Made by a program: the position numbers and the translations under genes
The notes under the pieces: model-generated
Database searches by the model: none
Told to the model about the DNA's origin: nothing
The model's input: the letters and a program-made list of their open reading frames with translations, nothing else
Source: Sandaracinaceae bacterium
Lineage (GTDB): Bacteria > Myxococcota_A > Polyangia > Polyangiales > Sandaracinaceae
Assembly: GCA_019637095.1 (NCBI GenBank)
Contig: JAHBWG010000002.1
Span: 62,001 to 126,000, forward strand
Length of the DNA stretch: 64,000 nt
Direction: 5' to 3'
Shown here: positions 26,479 through 34,867 of the stretch, one piece after another
Position numbering within the stretch: the stretch's first letter is position 1
Layout: each line of letters starts with the position of its first letter

Positions 26479-28332
26479 CTATCGAGGGAGGATCTCGTCC
26501 ATGTAGTCGGGGTGGTCGTAGCAGAGGGTCGTCGGGCTCGCGGTCGGCAGGCCCATCCGCTCGGCGAGCGGCCGGTTCCCGCCGGAGTCCATCAGGCAGC
26601 CCTCGCCGTCGAAGTCGTTGTGGTAGGCGGTCGGCGAGCCGTACGGTTGCGCCATCCCGAAGCTGTGCCCGAGCTCGTGCGCGGCGGTCTCGCCGATGAT
26701 CGAGCCGAGCGCGTCGATCGCGCGGGCGACGGCCTCGGCGCGCGCGCCGGTGGCTTCGCCGCGCGCCTCGGCGAGCGTCGCCGGCGTGCGCCGCACCGGG
26801 TCGAAGATCTCGTCGAAGAGCGGGTCCGCGTCGGGCGCGCCGCGCGGTCGCTCGCCCGAGAGCCCCGGGCGCTCGCTCCAGTAGAGGAACGACTCGATGA
26901 AGACGCCGCCGTAGCCGGGGTACCCATCGGACTGGGTCTGCGCGTTCGTGCCGCCGATCGAGTCGAAGAGCCGGAGGTTCCCGATGTCCTTTCCCGGCGT
27001 GTTGTCGTAGCCGAACAGGCCGATCCCGTTCGGGTCGGGCCCGCCGATCTCGAGCAGCGAGTACGCGCTGCGCACGTAGTCGTCGGGCTCGTCGAGGCGG
27101 ATGTCCACGTTCCAGCGCGCGTAGACGTCCTGGATGCGCGCCTGGACGCGCAGCGCGATCTGGGCGGCCGCCTGCGCGAGGCCGAAGCTCGTGAGGCTCG
27201 AGAAGAACCCCGGCAGGAAGCGCACGAAGACGACCTGCCGCACCGGCCCGAGCACGAACCCGAAGGGGACGCTCGCGCCCACGAGCTCGTCGGTGCCCTT
27301 GATGGCGATGGGCGTCGCCGTGCCGACGAAGCGGCCGCGCACGTGCCCGAAGAGCTCCGAGGCGAGCTGGTCGCGGCGGATGGCGGGCTCGACGACGATG
27401 GTCACCTCCGCGCCCGAGACGTAGCGCGGCACGAGCTCGCGCGGGCCGAAGCTCTCCGGCGACGCGTCGGCCGGCGTGAAGACCCCCTCGAGGCGGATCA
27501 GGGTCGCTTCGTCGGGGCGGTCGGGGCCGCCGAGGAAGCCCGCGCCGCGCACGCGCAGCACCTGGCCGACCGTCGCCTCCGCGGGGTCGAGCGCGTAGAG
27601 ATCGGGCGGGTTGAAGTGGAGGCTCGTCGCGATCGCCCTCGACTCGCTGCTCGCGCCCGAGCGCAGCCGAGAGCGGAGCTGCACGGTGCCCTCGAAGGTG
27701 CCGGGCCACAGCCCCCCGAGGTCCGTCGTGAGCACCACGACGCCGCGGCTGCGGTCCACGCGCTCGAGCGGGGCGACGCGCAGCGCCACGTCGACGGCGC
27801 CCGCGCCGCCGCCGTCGTCGCGCGTGAACGTGCCGACGAAGCGCGCGGTCAGTTCGCCCTCGGACGCGGTCAGGATGCCGTCGCCGACCAGCACGGCGAC
27901 GTCGTTGCGGTGCACCTCGCCGCGCGGTGCCTCCTCGAGTGACACCGGCAGCTCGGTCGCGATCTCGAGGGTGACGGGGAAGGGGCGCGACGCGACGCCG
28001 TTCCCGAAGGCGAGGACGTCTACCGCGTGGGTGCCCGGGCCGAGCGCGGCGACCGCGAGGTCGTCGAGCAAGAAGACGTGCTCCTCCTCGCCGGAGCCGG
28101 GGACGCGGTCGAGGACGGCGAGCGAGCCGCCCCCGCGCTCGATCGAGAGCCGCGCGTCGAGCCCGAGCCGATCGAGACCCAGGCCCCGCACCGCGATCGG
28201 GGTTCCGTCGAGCGCCGGGCGCGCGACGCGGACTTCGAGCAGGACCGGTGAGTCGTCGCCGCCGTCGGGCGGAGGGGCCGCGCCGTCGCAGGCGCAGAGG
28301 GCGAGCGCGAGGCTGGCGAGCGCGAATCGCAC
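26479..28332 (-). CDS. Lipoprotein zinc metalloprotease with IPT/TIG-like domains
   Basis: 617 residues. The lipobox signal ALALCACDG is followed by beta-rich segments; DLYALDPAEATVGQVLRVRGAGF (about 245-270) is typical of IPT/TIG immunoglobulin-like domains. The C-terminal part has HELGHSFGMAQP from residue 552, a zincin HEXXHXXG motif, and a later CLMDSGG that could form a Met-turn. Such lipoproteins display a protease on the cell surface. The third zinc ligand is not certain; His in TAYHND is a candidate. It heads a two-gene operon with the pseudo-protease barrel. Confidence 0.87.
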   Translation of the reverse strand: MRFALASLALALCACDGAAPPPDGGDDSPVLLEVRVARPALDGTPIAVRGLGLDRLGLDARLSIERGGGSLAVLDRVPGSGEEEHVFLLDDLAVAALGPGTHAVDVLAFGNGVASRPFPVTLEIATELPVSLEEAPRGEVHRNDVAVLVGDGILTASEGELTARFVGTFTRDDGGGAGAVDVALRVAPLERVDRSRGVVVLTTDLGGLWPGTFEGTVQLRSRLRSGASSESRAIATSLHFNPPDLYALDPAEATVGQVLRVRGAGFLGGPDRPDEATLIRLEGVFTPADASPESFGPRELVPRYVSGAEVTIVVEPAIRRDQLASELFGHVRGRFVGTATPIAIKGTDELVGASVPFGFVLGPVRQVVFVRFLPGFFSSLTSFGLAQAAAQIALRVQARIQDVYARWNVDIRLDEPDDYVRSAYSLLEIGGPDPNGIGLFGYDNTPGKDIGNLRLFDSIGGTNAQTQSDGYPGYGGVFIESFLYWSERPGLSGERPRGAPDADPLFDEIFDPVRRTPATLAEARGEATGARAEAVARAIDALGSIIGETAAHELGHSFGMAQPYGSPTAYHNDFDGEGCLMDSGGNRPLAERMGLPTASPTTLCYDHPDYMDEILPR

Positions 28333-28377
28333 GAGCGCAGTCTAGCGTGCCTCGCGGGCGGCGCGATTCTCGAACCC

Positions 28378-28397
28378 GCGCCGGTTCGGACCGGCGC
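28378..28397. promoter_or_regulatory. Perfect 8-bp inverted repeat in divergent promoter region
   Basis: GCGCCGGT and ACCGGCGC separated by four bases, in the 90-bp gap between the divergent metalloprotease and PPC-lipoprotein genes, 26 bp before the latter start. The position fits a repressor operator or a stem-loop in the 5' leader. No sigma-factor box is clear. Confidence 0.45.
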
Positions 28398-28422
28398 CGC
28401 GCTCTGGGCTAGACTCCCCCGC

Positions 28423-30915
28423 ATGGCTTTCCAACGATGGGCGTCGATCGGCGCGCTGCTCCTCGCGAGCGCGTGCGCCGAGGGGAGCGGCGCCAGCCTC
28501 CAGCCGATCGGCTCGCATAGCGTGCGCGTCAACGAGATCCTCGTCGTGACGATCGGCATCGACAACCCGGACGGGCGCGCCGTCGAGCTGCGCGTCGAGG
28601 GGCCGGCCCTGCCGATGTTCGACCGCGTGTACTCGTTGAGCACCACGCCCGCGGGCGCCGTCTTCCGATGGGCGCCGCTCTCGAGCCACGTCGGGACGCA
28701 CGAGCTCACGTTCGTGCTGACGACGCCGGGCGGCGGGACCGAGCTCGACCGCGCGGCCGCGGTCGTCGAGGTCCTGCCCTCGAGCGACGCGGCGCCGGTG
28801 TTCGTGCGCCCCGGCGCCGGCGGCACCTACGACCTCGAGCGCGATCCGTGCGTCGGCTTCGACGTCGAGGTGCGCGACGACGACTCCACGAACGTCACCA
28901 TCGGCACCCGCGCGGAGCCACCCGCGGGCGCGACCCTCGCCAACGCCGGTCCCCGTCGCGCGCGCTTCGACTGGTGTCCGAGCCCCGATCAGGTCGCGGC
29001 GGCGGAGCGCTGGACGATCGCCCTCTACGCCGACGACGGCGACCACCCGCGCGTGGAGCACGACTACGTGATCGTGCTGCGGACCGGGCCCAAGGATGGC
29101 TGCCCCGGCACACCACCGTCGATCGTCGTGCACCGCCCGGCGATGGGCGAGGCGATCACGAGCGGCACGAGCTACGCGGTCGAGGTCAGCGTCACCGACG
29201 ACATGGGCCTGCGCGAGCCGCCGATCCTCTACTACGGGACGAGCCCTCCCTCGGATCCCGAGCGGCCCGACGTGACCGAGCTCGAGCAGGCGATCTTCGA
29301 GGCCTCCGAGGGCTCGCGCTACGTGGCGCGCATCCCGCCGCTGGGCCTCGAGGTCGGCGCGATGCGCGAGGTGTGGTTCCTCGTGAGCGCCACCGACAAC
29401 GACGACCCGACCGGCTCGCTCTGCGACCACCGGACGGACTCGCCGCTCATCTCGTTCTTCGCGGTCGGGGGGATGCCGCCGGACGGAAGCCTCCGGCAAT
29501 GCGACTTCTGCACCGCCTCCACGGAGTGCGCCTCGGGGATCTGCGCCGCGGCGGCGGGCGGCGCGCGCTGCGTCGACGCGTGCTCGGAGACCGCGTGCGC
29601 GATGGGCTCGTGCGGCGCGACGGTCACGACCGAGGGCGCCGCGCGCGCGGGCTGCGGGCCGGTCGGCGAGGTCTGCGGCGGCGGGCCGGCGACGTGCGTC
29701 GACGATCGGTACGAGCCCAACGACTCGCTCGCCGCGGCGACGCGCTACTCCGCGCCGATCACCGATGGCCGCATCTGCCCCGGCAACGAGGACTTCTTCC
29801 GCGTCGACGTTCCGTCCGGCAACGAGGTCTCGGTGAGCCTCGAGTTCATGCACGCGATGGGTGACCTCGACCTCGAGCTGCGCGGCGCCGACGGGACGAT
29901 CCTCGGGACGAGCGCGGGCGTGCGCGACGTCGAGCGCGTCACCCACTGCAACGCGGGGGCGGCGACGTCCGTCAACGCGCGGGTGTTCGGCTTCGGCGGC
30001 GCGCAGAACGGCTACGTCCTGCGGGCCGACGTCGCGCCCGACCCGGCGGGCTGCTGCATCGACGACGGGTTCTCCGACGACACGCAGGCGAGCGCGCGCG
30101 CGCTGAGCTTCGCGGGTGACGTTGCGAGCGCGGACGGTACCGTCTGTCCGGGCGACGACGACTGGCTCGCCATCCCGATGAGCGGGCCGGGCACGATCGA
30201 CGTGCTCGTCGTGTTCGAGCACGCGCGCGGCGACATCGACATCGCGCTGCACGATCCGTCGGGCACGCGCCTGCGCGCCGCGACGAGCTCGACGGACGAC
30301 GAGTCGCTGACCGTCGAGGTCGCGGGCGGCGGGACCTACGCGCTGCGGATCTACGGCTTCAACCTCCGCGGCGGCAACGACTGGGTCGCGGAGATCCGGC
30401 GCAGCGCCACGTCGAGCTGCGCGTCGAGCCTCGCGTGTCCGGCGGACACGGTCTGCGACGCGGGAGCCTGCCGCGACGATCGCTGCATGGGCTCGCCCGG
30501 CTGCCCGGCGATGCACCAGTGCGTGCAGGGCGGCCCGATCCCTGCGGCGCCGCGCTGCGGGGCCGTGTGCACGATCAACGCCGACTGCCGCTCCGAGCAG
30601 GCGTGCAAGTGGTTCCCCGAGGGGCGCTTCTGCGGGCGCCGCGGCAGCGCGCAGAACGGGGACGCCTGCACGAGCTTCGCGGTGTGCGGAGGACAGCGCG
30701 CGTGCCTCGGCTGGCCCGGTGGGTACTGCGCGCGCGCCGGCTGCACCGACAACGCGGACTGCGAGGCCGGCACGTGGTGCGTCGCGCGCGGCGGCACGAA
30801 CGTGTGCGCGCTGAGCTGCGTGAGCGCCTCGTGCCGCGACGCCGAGGGCTACTCGTGCGAGTTCCTGCCGACCCTCGGCGGGACCCAGCGCTTCGTCTGC
30901 GTGCCTCGCCCCTGA
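28423..30915 (+). CDS. Lipoprotein with two PPC domains and Cys-rich modules
   Basis: 830 residues. The signal peptide ends LLLASACAEG. Residues 30-240 contain beta-sandwich (Big/PKD-like) segments. A Cys-rich part (CDFCTASTECASGICAAAAGG, about 360-425) precedes two pre-peptidase C-terminal (PPC) domains, each starting with DRYEPNDSLAAAT or DGFSDDTQASA and containing D-x-D-x-[FWL]-x-[FV] (EDFFRVDVP, DDWLAIPM). A final Cys-rich tail (CSSLACPADTVCDAGAC and repeats) ends the protein. PPC domains normally follow secreted proteases, but no protease domain is present, so this is probably a surface adhesin or scaffold. It is divergent from the metalloprotease lipoprotein. Confidence 0.9.
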   Translation: MAFQRWASIGALLLASACAEGSGASLQPIGSHSVRVNEILVVTIGIDNPDGRAVELRVEGPALPMFDRVYSLSTTPAGAVFRWAPLSSHVGTHELTFVLTTPGGGTELDRAAAVVEVLPSSDAAPVFVRPGAGGTYDLERDPCVGFDVEVRDDDSTNVTIGTRAEPPAGATLANAGPRRARFDWCPSPDQVAAAERWTIALYADDGDHPRVEHDYVIVLRTGPKDGCPGTPPSIVVHRPAMGEAITSGTSYAVEVSVTDDMGLREPPILYYGTSPPSDPERPDVTELEQAIFEASEGSRYVARIPPLGLEVGAMREVWFLVSATDNDDPTGSLCDHRTDSPLISFFAVGGMPPDGSLRQCDFCTASTECASGICAAAAGGARCVDACSETACAMGSCGATVTTEGAARAGCGPVGEVCGGGPATCVDDRYEPNDSLAAATRYSAPITDGRICPGNEDFFRVDVPSGNEVSVSLEFMHAMGDLDLELRGADGTILGTSAGVRDVERVTHCNAGAATSVNARVFGFGGAQNGYVLRADVAPDPAGCCIDDGFSDDTQASARALSFAGDVASADGTVCPGDDDWLAIPMSGPGTIDVLVVFEHARGDIDIALHDPSGTRLRAATSSTDDESLTVEVAGGGTYALRIYGFNLRGGNDWVAEIRRSATSSCASSLACPADTVCDAGACRDDRCMGSPGCPAMHQCVQGGPIPAAPRCGAVCTINADCRSEQACKWFPEGRFCGRRGSAQNGDACTSFAVCGGQRACLGWPGGYCARAGCTDNADCEAGTWCVARGGTNVCALSCVSASCRDAEGYSCEFLPTLGGTQRFVCVPRP

Positions 30916-30941
30916 CCCGGGTTCTGGGGCACGCTGGCGCC

Positions 30942-32189
30942 ATGGGCTCGCCTCGTCCCGCTGGACGCGACGGCGCCGAGGGGGGGCCCTCGCCGCGGCG
31001 CTGGCCGCTCGAGGCCGCGCGGGTGTCGCTGCTCGTCGGGGCGGTGTTCCTGCACGCGGTGGTCGGGCTCTCGCTCGCCGCGAGCTGGGGAACGGACGAG
31101 TTCGCGCGGCGGGACTGGGCGGCGTTCCGCGACGCCGGGCGGCGCGCGCTCGAGGGCGACGTGGTCGAGCTCTACGCGCCGCGGCCCGGCGGCTTCCCGT
31201 TCCTGCACCCGCCGTGGGTCGCCGCGCTCCTCGCGCCGGTCGGGCAGCTCGGCGACGCCGCGTTCTACGCGCTGATGGTGCTGCTGCAGCTCGCCGGGCT
31301 CGCGCTCGCCGTCGCCGCGCTGCGGCGGCTCTCGCCCGAGCACGAGGCGCAGGACGTCGTCGTCCTGGGCGTGCTCGCGTCGGCGCCGTGGGCCATCGGG
31401 CTCGTGCTCGGGCAGCCGAGCGCGCTCGTCCTGGGCGCGTGGCTCGCCGCCTTCTGGCTCCTCTCGCGCGAGCGCCCGGTACACGCCGGGGTCCTCTTCG
31501 GTCTCTGCGCGATCAAGCCGCCGTACGTGGTCGCGCCGATCCTTCTCGCGCTCCTCGCGCGCCGCCCGCGGATCCTGCTCGGGATGGCCGCGTCCGTCGC
31601 CGCGCTGTTCGCGATCTCGCTCGGCGTGGGGCACTGGCCCGAGTGGCTCGCCGCGGTCGGCCGCACGCTCGACGACATCGGCGGCGCGCGCGCCGCCCTG
31701 TGGAAGCAACACACGTTGCTCGCGTTCCTGCGCTCGGCCGCGCCGCGGGAGGTCGCGCTCGGGCTCTACGCGCTCGCGGCGCTCGGGCTCGGTGCGCTGT
31801 TCTGGCGCGCGCGCGACAGGGAGGTGCCCGCGCTGCGCGCGGCGGGCTGGCTCGCGCTCGGCACCCTCGCGCTCAGCCCGTTCGCGTACTTCTACGACGC
31901 GCTCCTGTGTGCGATCCCCGCGGCGTCGCTGTGGCTCGGCCGCGACGGGTACGCGCCGCGCGCGCGCCCGCTGCTCGCCGGGTTGGCGCTCGCCACGTTC
32001 GGAGCGCAGCACGTCGGCTTCTTCGCGTTGCAGTCCGGGCCGCCGTGGGCGGGTCTGCTCGTCACCGCGTGGCTCCTCGCGGAGCTGGTCGCGGTCGCGC
32101 CCTCACCGCACCATCGGATTGGAGAACTCGACGGGCAACCGGATGGGGACGACGGCGAGGCTCGGGGCGAGGTCGTCGGGGACGGGTGA
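30942..32189 (+). CDS. GT87/DUF2029-like polytopic membrane protein
   Basis: 415 residues with about nine hydrophobic segments and few soluble loops. The first loop after helix 1 contains DWAAFRDAGRRALEGDVVELY, and FPFLHPPWVAALLAPVG follows; these are typical of GT87 alpha-mannosyltransferase-like (DUF2029) proteins, which use polyprenyl-phosphate sugars. The conserved FLHPP(W/Y) is clear. Donor and acceptor are unknown. ATG 30942 gives a short charged N-terminus before helix 1. The last 87 bases overlap the end of the convergent TonB-like gene. Confidence 0.85.
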   Translation: MGSPRPAGRDGAEGGPSPRRWPLEAARVSLLVGAVFLHAVVGLSLAASWGTDEFARRDWAAFRDAGRRALEGDVVELYAPRPGGFPFLHPPWVAALLAPVGQLGDAAFYALMVLLQLAGLALAVAALRRLSPEHEAQDVVVLGVLASAPWAIGLVLGQPSALVLGAWLAAFWLLSRERPVHAGVLFGLCAIKPPYVVAPILLALLARRPRILLGMAASVAALFAISLGVGHWPEWLAAVGRTLDDIGGARAALWKQHTLLAFLRSAAPREVALGLYALAALGLGALFWRARDREVPALRAAGWLALGTLALSPFAYFYDALLCAIPAASLWLGRDGYAPRARPLLAGLALATFGAQHVGFFALQSGPPWAGLLVTAWLLAELVAVAPSPHHRIGELDGQPDGDDGEARGEVVGDG

Positions 32190-33413
32190 GAACGGCGTCG
32201 CGCGCCGGATCGCCGCGAGCGCCGCGCGGTCGAGGTCCGCGAAGCCGCTCGAGCGGACGAGCCGCGGCGCGCCACGCAGGCGTCCGTCGCGTCCGACGGA
32301 GAGCATGTAGATCGTCGTTCCCTGATCCATCGCGAGCGCGCGCTCGCGAGGGAACTGCAAGGCGTCTTGCACACGACGGCGGGTCTCGAGCACCCAGCGC
32401 ACGTAGCGCCCGTCGTTCGTGTCGAGCGCCGCGTACGGGCCGCCGCCCGGCCCCCACGCGGAGGCGCGCCCGCCCTCGCGCGTGCCTCCTCCCGAGCCCG
32501 GCGCGCCCGCGCCGTCCACCCCGCCGCGGCCGGGCCCCTCGCGCCGGCTCGTGCGCGAGGACGCGTCGACCCACGACTGACTGAGCGACGCCGCGAGCAG
32601 CTCCGCGTCGGCGTCGTCGCGCACGCGCGCGTCGGAGCGCTCCGCGATCGTCGCGGCGGGGCCTTGGTCGATCGCGGGGCGCGCGAACGCGGAGCGCGCG
32701 CGCGCGCTCGCGCGGGCCCCCTCGGCGGACAGGGCCGGTCCTGGCTCGCCGGGTGCTGTCCGCGCGGCCCCGCGGAGCTCGCGGGACGAGCCGAAGGCGC
32801 TCTTCGGCCGAGCCGCTCCCGCGAGCGCTCGCCGTGCCTGCACGTGCTCGGCCGGGAGCGCGCCCGCGAGGCTCGCCTCGGGCGCGACGCGCGCGCCGGC
32901 GCGCGGGTCGAGCGCGGCGAGCGGGCGGCGCTCGCGCAGCACGCCGTCACCGGACGCGAGGAACACCTCGTCGCGCGGGCTCGGCGTCGCGCGCCGGCGC
33001 TCGAGGGTCGCGCGATCGTTGGCGGTGCGGATGCGCTGGAGCTGCGCCGCCGCGACGTTGGTCAGCGGCGAGTCGAACAACAGGATGCGGTCGTCCTGGA
33101 TCATCAGGCGCATGCCCGCGCGCGCGCCGCTCGCGTCGCCCCCCTGGCCCGGGTCGAGCGCGTCGAGGTTCTGCCGCGAGGTCGAGCCGCCCGCGACCGC
33201 CTCGGCCGCGGCGTGCGCGAGCTGTCCGCGCGTGCTCGCGCCGAGCGCGCCGGCGCTCTCGATCGCGTCGAGCGCCACGAACGGGTCGAGCGGCGCGCTC
33301 GGCGATGCGCGCTCGGCGCGAGGGGAGGGGAGCGTGAAGAGCGCGAGGGTCAGCGCGAGGTGGACGACCGACGAGATCGCGGCGGCGGCGAGCAGCGGTC
33401 TCGTCCTCGACAT
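32103..33413 (-). CDS. TonB C-terminal domain protein
   Basis: 436 residues. One N-terminal membrane segment (LLAAAAISSVVHLALTLALF), then a long Ala/Arg/Ser-rich periplasmic linker (about 40-340). The C-terminus is a TonB-like domain (TTIYMLSVGRDGRLRGAPRLVRSSGFADLDRAALAAIRRATPFSPVP), including the family's G-x-[LV]-x-x-x-x-[LIV]-x-x-SSG-x-x-x-LD motif. It would transmit energy or bridge to an outer-membrane partner. No ExbB/ExbD is in the window. Its C-terminal end overlaps antisense with the GT87 gene by 87 bp. Encoded 48 bp after the Lgt-like gene on the same strand. Confidence 0.87.
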   Translation of the reverse strand: MSRTRPLLAAAAISSVVHLALTLALFTLPSPRAERASPSAPLDPFVALDAIESAGALGASTRGQLAHAAAEAVAGGSTSRQNLDALDPGQGGDASGARAGMRLMIQDDRILLFDSPLTNVAAAQLQRIRTANDRATLERRRATPSPRDEVFLASGDGVLRERRPLAALDPRAGARVAPEASLAGALPAEHVQARRALAGAARPKSAFGSSRELRGAARTAPGEPGPALSAEGARASARARSAFARPAIDQGPAATIAERSDARVRDDADAELLAASLSQSWVDASSRTSRREGPGRGGVDGAGAPGSGGGTREGGRASAWGPGGGPYAALDTNDGRYVRWVLETRRRVQDALQFPRERALAMDQGTTIYMLSVGRDGRLRGAPRLVRSSGFADLDRAALAAIRRATPFSPVPDDLAPSLAVVPIRLPVEFSNPMVR

Positions 33414-33461
33414 CCCGAGGACAGGATACGTCCTGGCGCCGCCACCTTCACCTCGCCGCCT

Positions 33462-34751
33462 TCACCTCGCGGCCGGCTCGCCGAGCATCCCGAACACGAG
33501 GCCGCCGTCGTCGCGCTCGACCGCGGCCCACGCGGGCGCGTCGTTCGCCTCGACGTAGACGGGCAGGCGCAGCGCCTCGGCGATCGCGTCCACTGCGTCC
33601 GCGTCGCGGCTCACCGCGACGTCGCGCTCGGTGCCCGAGTTCGCGGCGACCAGCGCCGCGAGCGCCTCACTCGGGTGGGACACACGCCACACGTGCAGCC
33701 GCGCGGGCCCGAGCGCCGCGATCTCTTCGGCGATCGCCTCGAGCGGCGGCGCGTCGCCGCGGGCGTCGATCACGAGCGCGCCGCCCGGCCACCGCGCGAC
33801 GTGCGCGGCCGCGATCTCGGGGACCTCGATCCGCACCGGGCCCCGCACCGCGCCGACGAGCGGGAGGAGCTCCTCGACCGTCCTCGGATCGGGCGTGCCC
33901 TCGTCCTCCGCGGTCCAGCGGATGTCTCGGGGCAGCGCGTAGCGCGGCGCGCGCCGGATGTGCAGCCACACCGCGAGGCCCACGAGGAACAGCAGGATCG
34001 CCCCGTAGTGGCCCGGCGTGAGCCCGAACAGCACGCGCGGATCGCCGTTCGGGATGTCCGTCGCGCGCAGGAAGTCGAGCGCGAAGCGCACGGGCGCGTA
34101 GAGCATCGGCACGATCGCCGCGTAGAACCCGCGGGGTCGCTTCGTGCGCCCGAGCCACAGGAAGACCGGGATCATCGCGGCGCACCAGAAGACCTCGTAC
34201 AGCCCGAGGTCGTGGCGCGTCTGCCACGGCGGGCTCATCCCGCTCACCTGGTAGTCCGCGACCGCGAGCGGGAAGTCGGTGACGCGCCCGGGGTGATCGT
34301 GCGTGACGAAGCAGCCGAGGCGCCCGAGGAGCCATGCGAACGGGAACGCGTACGACGTGAGGTCGGCGAACGGGAGCAGCGGGTAGCGCCGCCGCGCGAG
34401 CCACACGAGGCCGCCGATGATCGCGCCTGCGAACCCGCCGAAGCTCGAGAGCCCGTTCCACAGCTGGAGCACGAACGCCGGGTTCTCGCGCACCACCTCC
34501 CAGTGATAGAAGACCGCGTCGAGCACGTGGCCCAGGACGAAGCCGCCCACGAGCACGTAGGCGGCCATCTCGCCGAGGACCCTCGGGTGGATCCCTTCGA
34601 TCCGCGCGCGGCGCGAGGCCACGCTGACCCCGAGCAGCACGCCCGCCGCCACGAGCGCTCCGAACGGGTGCAGCGTGATTCGATCGGGGAGCACGCTCAC
34701 GTCGGGGAGCGGGATCGCGAGCGGCTCGGGCTTGAACCAGGGGATCTGCAC
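33462..34751 (-). CDS. Divergent prolipoprotein diacylglyceryl transferase homologue
   Basis: 429 residues from GTG 34751 (MQIPWFKPEPLAIPLP ... ITLHPFGALVA), the usual Lgt start. The membrane domain has about seven helices. Lgt's signature GRxGNFxNxExxG reads GRLGCFVTHDHPG (143-155), and the segment aligned with E. coli GMSFHGG reads GLSSFGG, so the His equivalent to H103 is Phe104. The RFxxDFLR motif is kept. A 150-residue C-terminal extension (about 285-429) is not part of normal Lgt and I do not recognise it. Either a second Lgt with altered chemistry, or a different acyl/prenyl transferase. Given so many lipoproteins nearby, the question matters. Confidence 0.75.
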   Translation of the reverse strand: MQIPWFKPEPLAIPLPDVSVLPDRITLHPFGALVAAGVLLGVSVASRRARIEGIHPRVLGEMAAYVLVGGFVLGHVLDAVFYHWEVVRENPAFVLQLWNGLSSFGGFAGAIIGGLVWLARRRYPLLPFADLTSYAFPFAWLLGRLGCFVTHDHPGRVTDFPLAVADYQVSGMSPPWQTRHDLGLYEVFWCAAMIPVFLWLGRTKRPRGFYAAIVPMLYAPVRFALDFLRATDIPNGDPRVLFGLTPGHYGAILLFLVGLAVWLHIRRAPRYALPRDIRWTAEDEGTPDPRTVEELLPLVGAVRGPVRIEVPEIAAAHVARWPGGALVIDARGDAPPLEAIAEEIAALGPARLHVWRVSHPSEALAALVAANSGTERDVAVSRDADAVDAIAEALRLPVYVEANDAPAWAAVERDDGGLVFGMLGEPAAR

Positions 34752-34810
34752 CGCGCACTGCTCTAGCAGGCGAGGCGAGCGGCGCGAGGCGCGTTCGCGT
34801 CCAGACGCGC

Positions 34811-34847
34811 GCGAGCCCGCGCCCACGCGAAGCGGGCACGGGCTCGC
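34811..34847 (-). terminator. Hairpin terminator after the PGRP amidase gene
   Basis: A perfect 9-bp stem, GCGAGCCCG (34811-34819) with CGGGCTCGC (34839-34847), and an inner GCCC/GGGC pair. It lies 20 bases past the amidase stop, before the Lgt-like start. There is no T-run, so termination strength is uncertain. Confidence 0.5.
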
Positions 34848-34867
34848 AGCTGCGGCGGTGGGAGGCG

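Noticed and set aside
28355-28400. tRNA-like T-arm (GGTTCGAGAATC on the minus strand)
   Set aside because: The stems cannot pair as a cloverleaf and no acceptor stem or anticodon arm is present.
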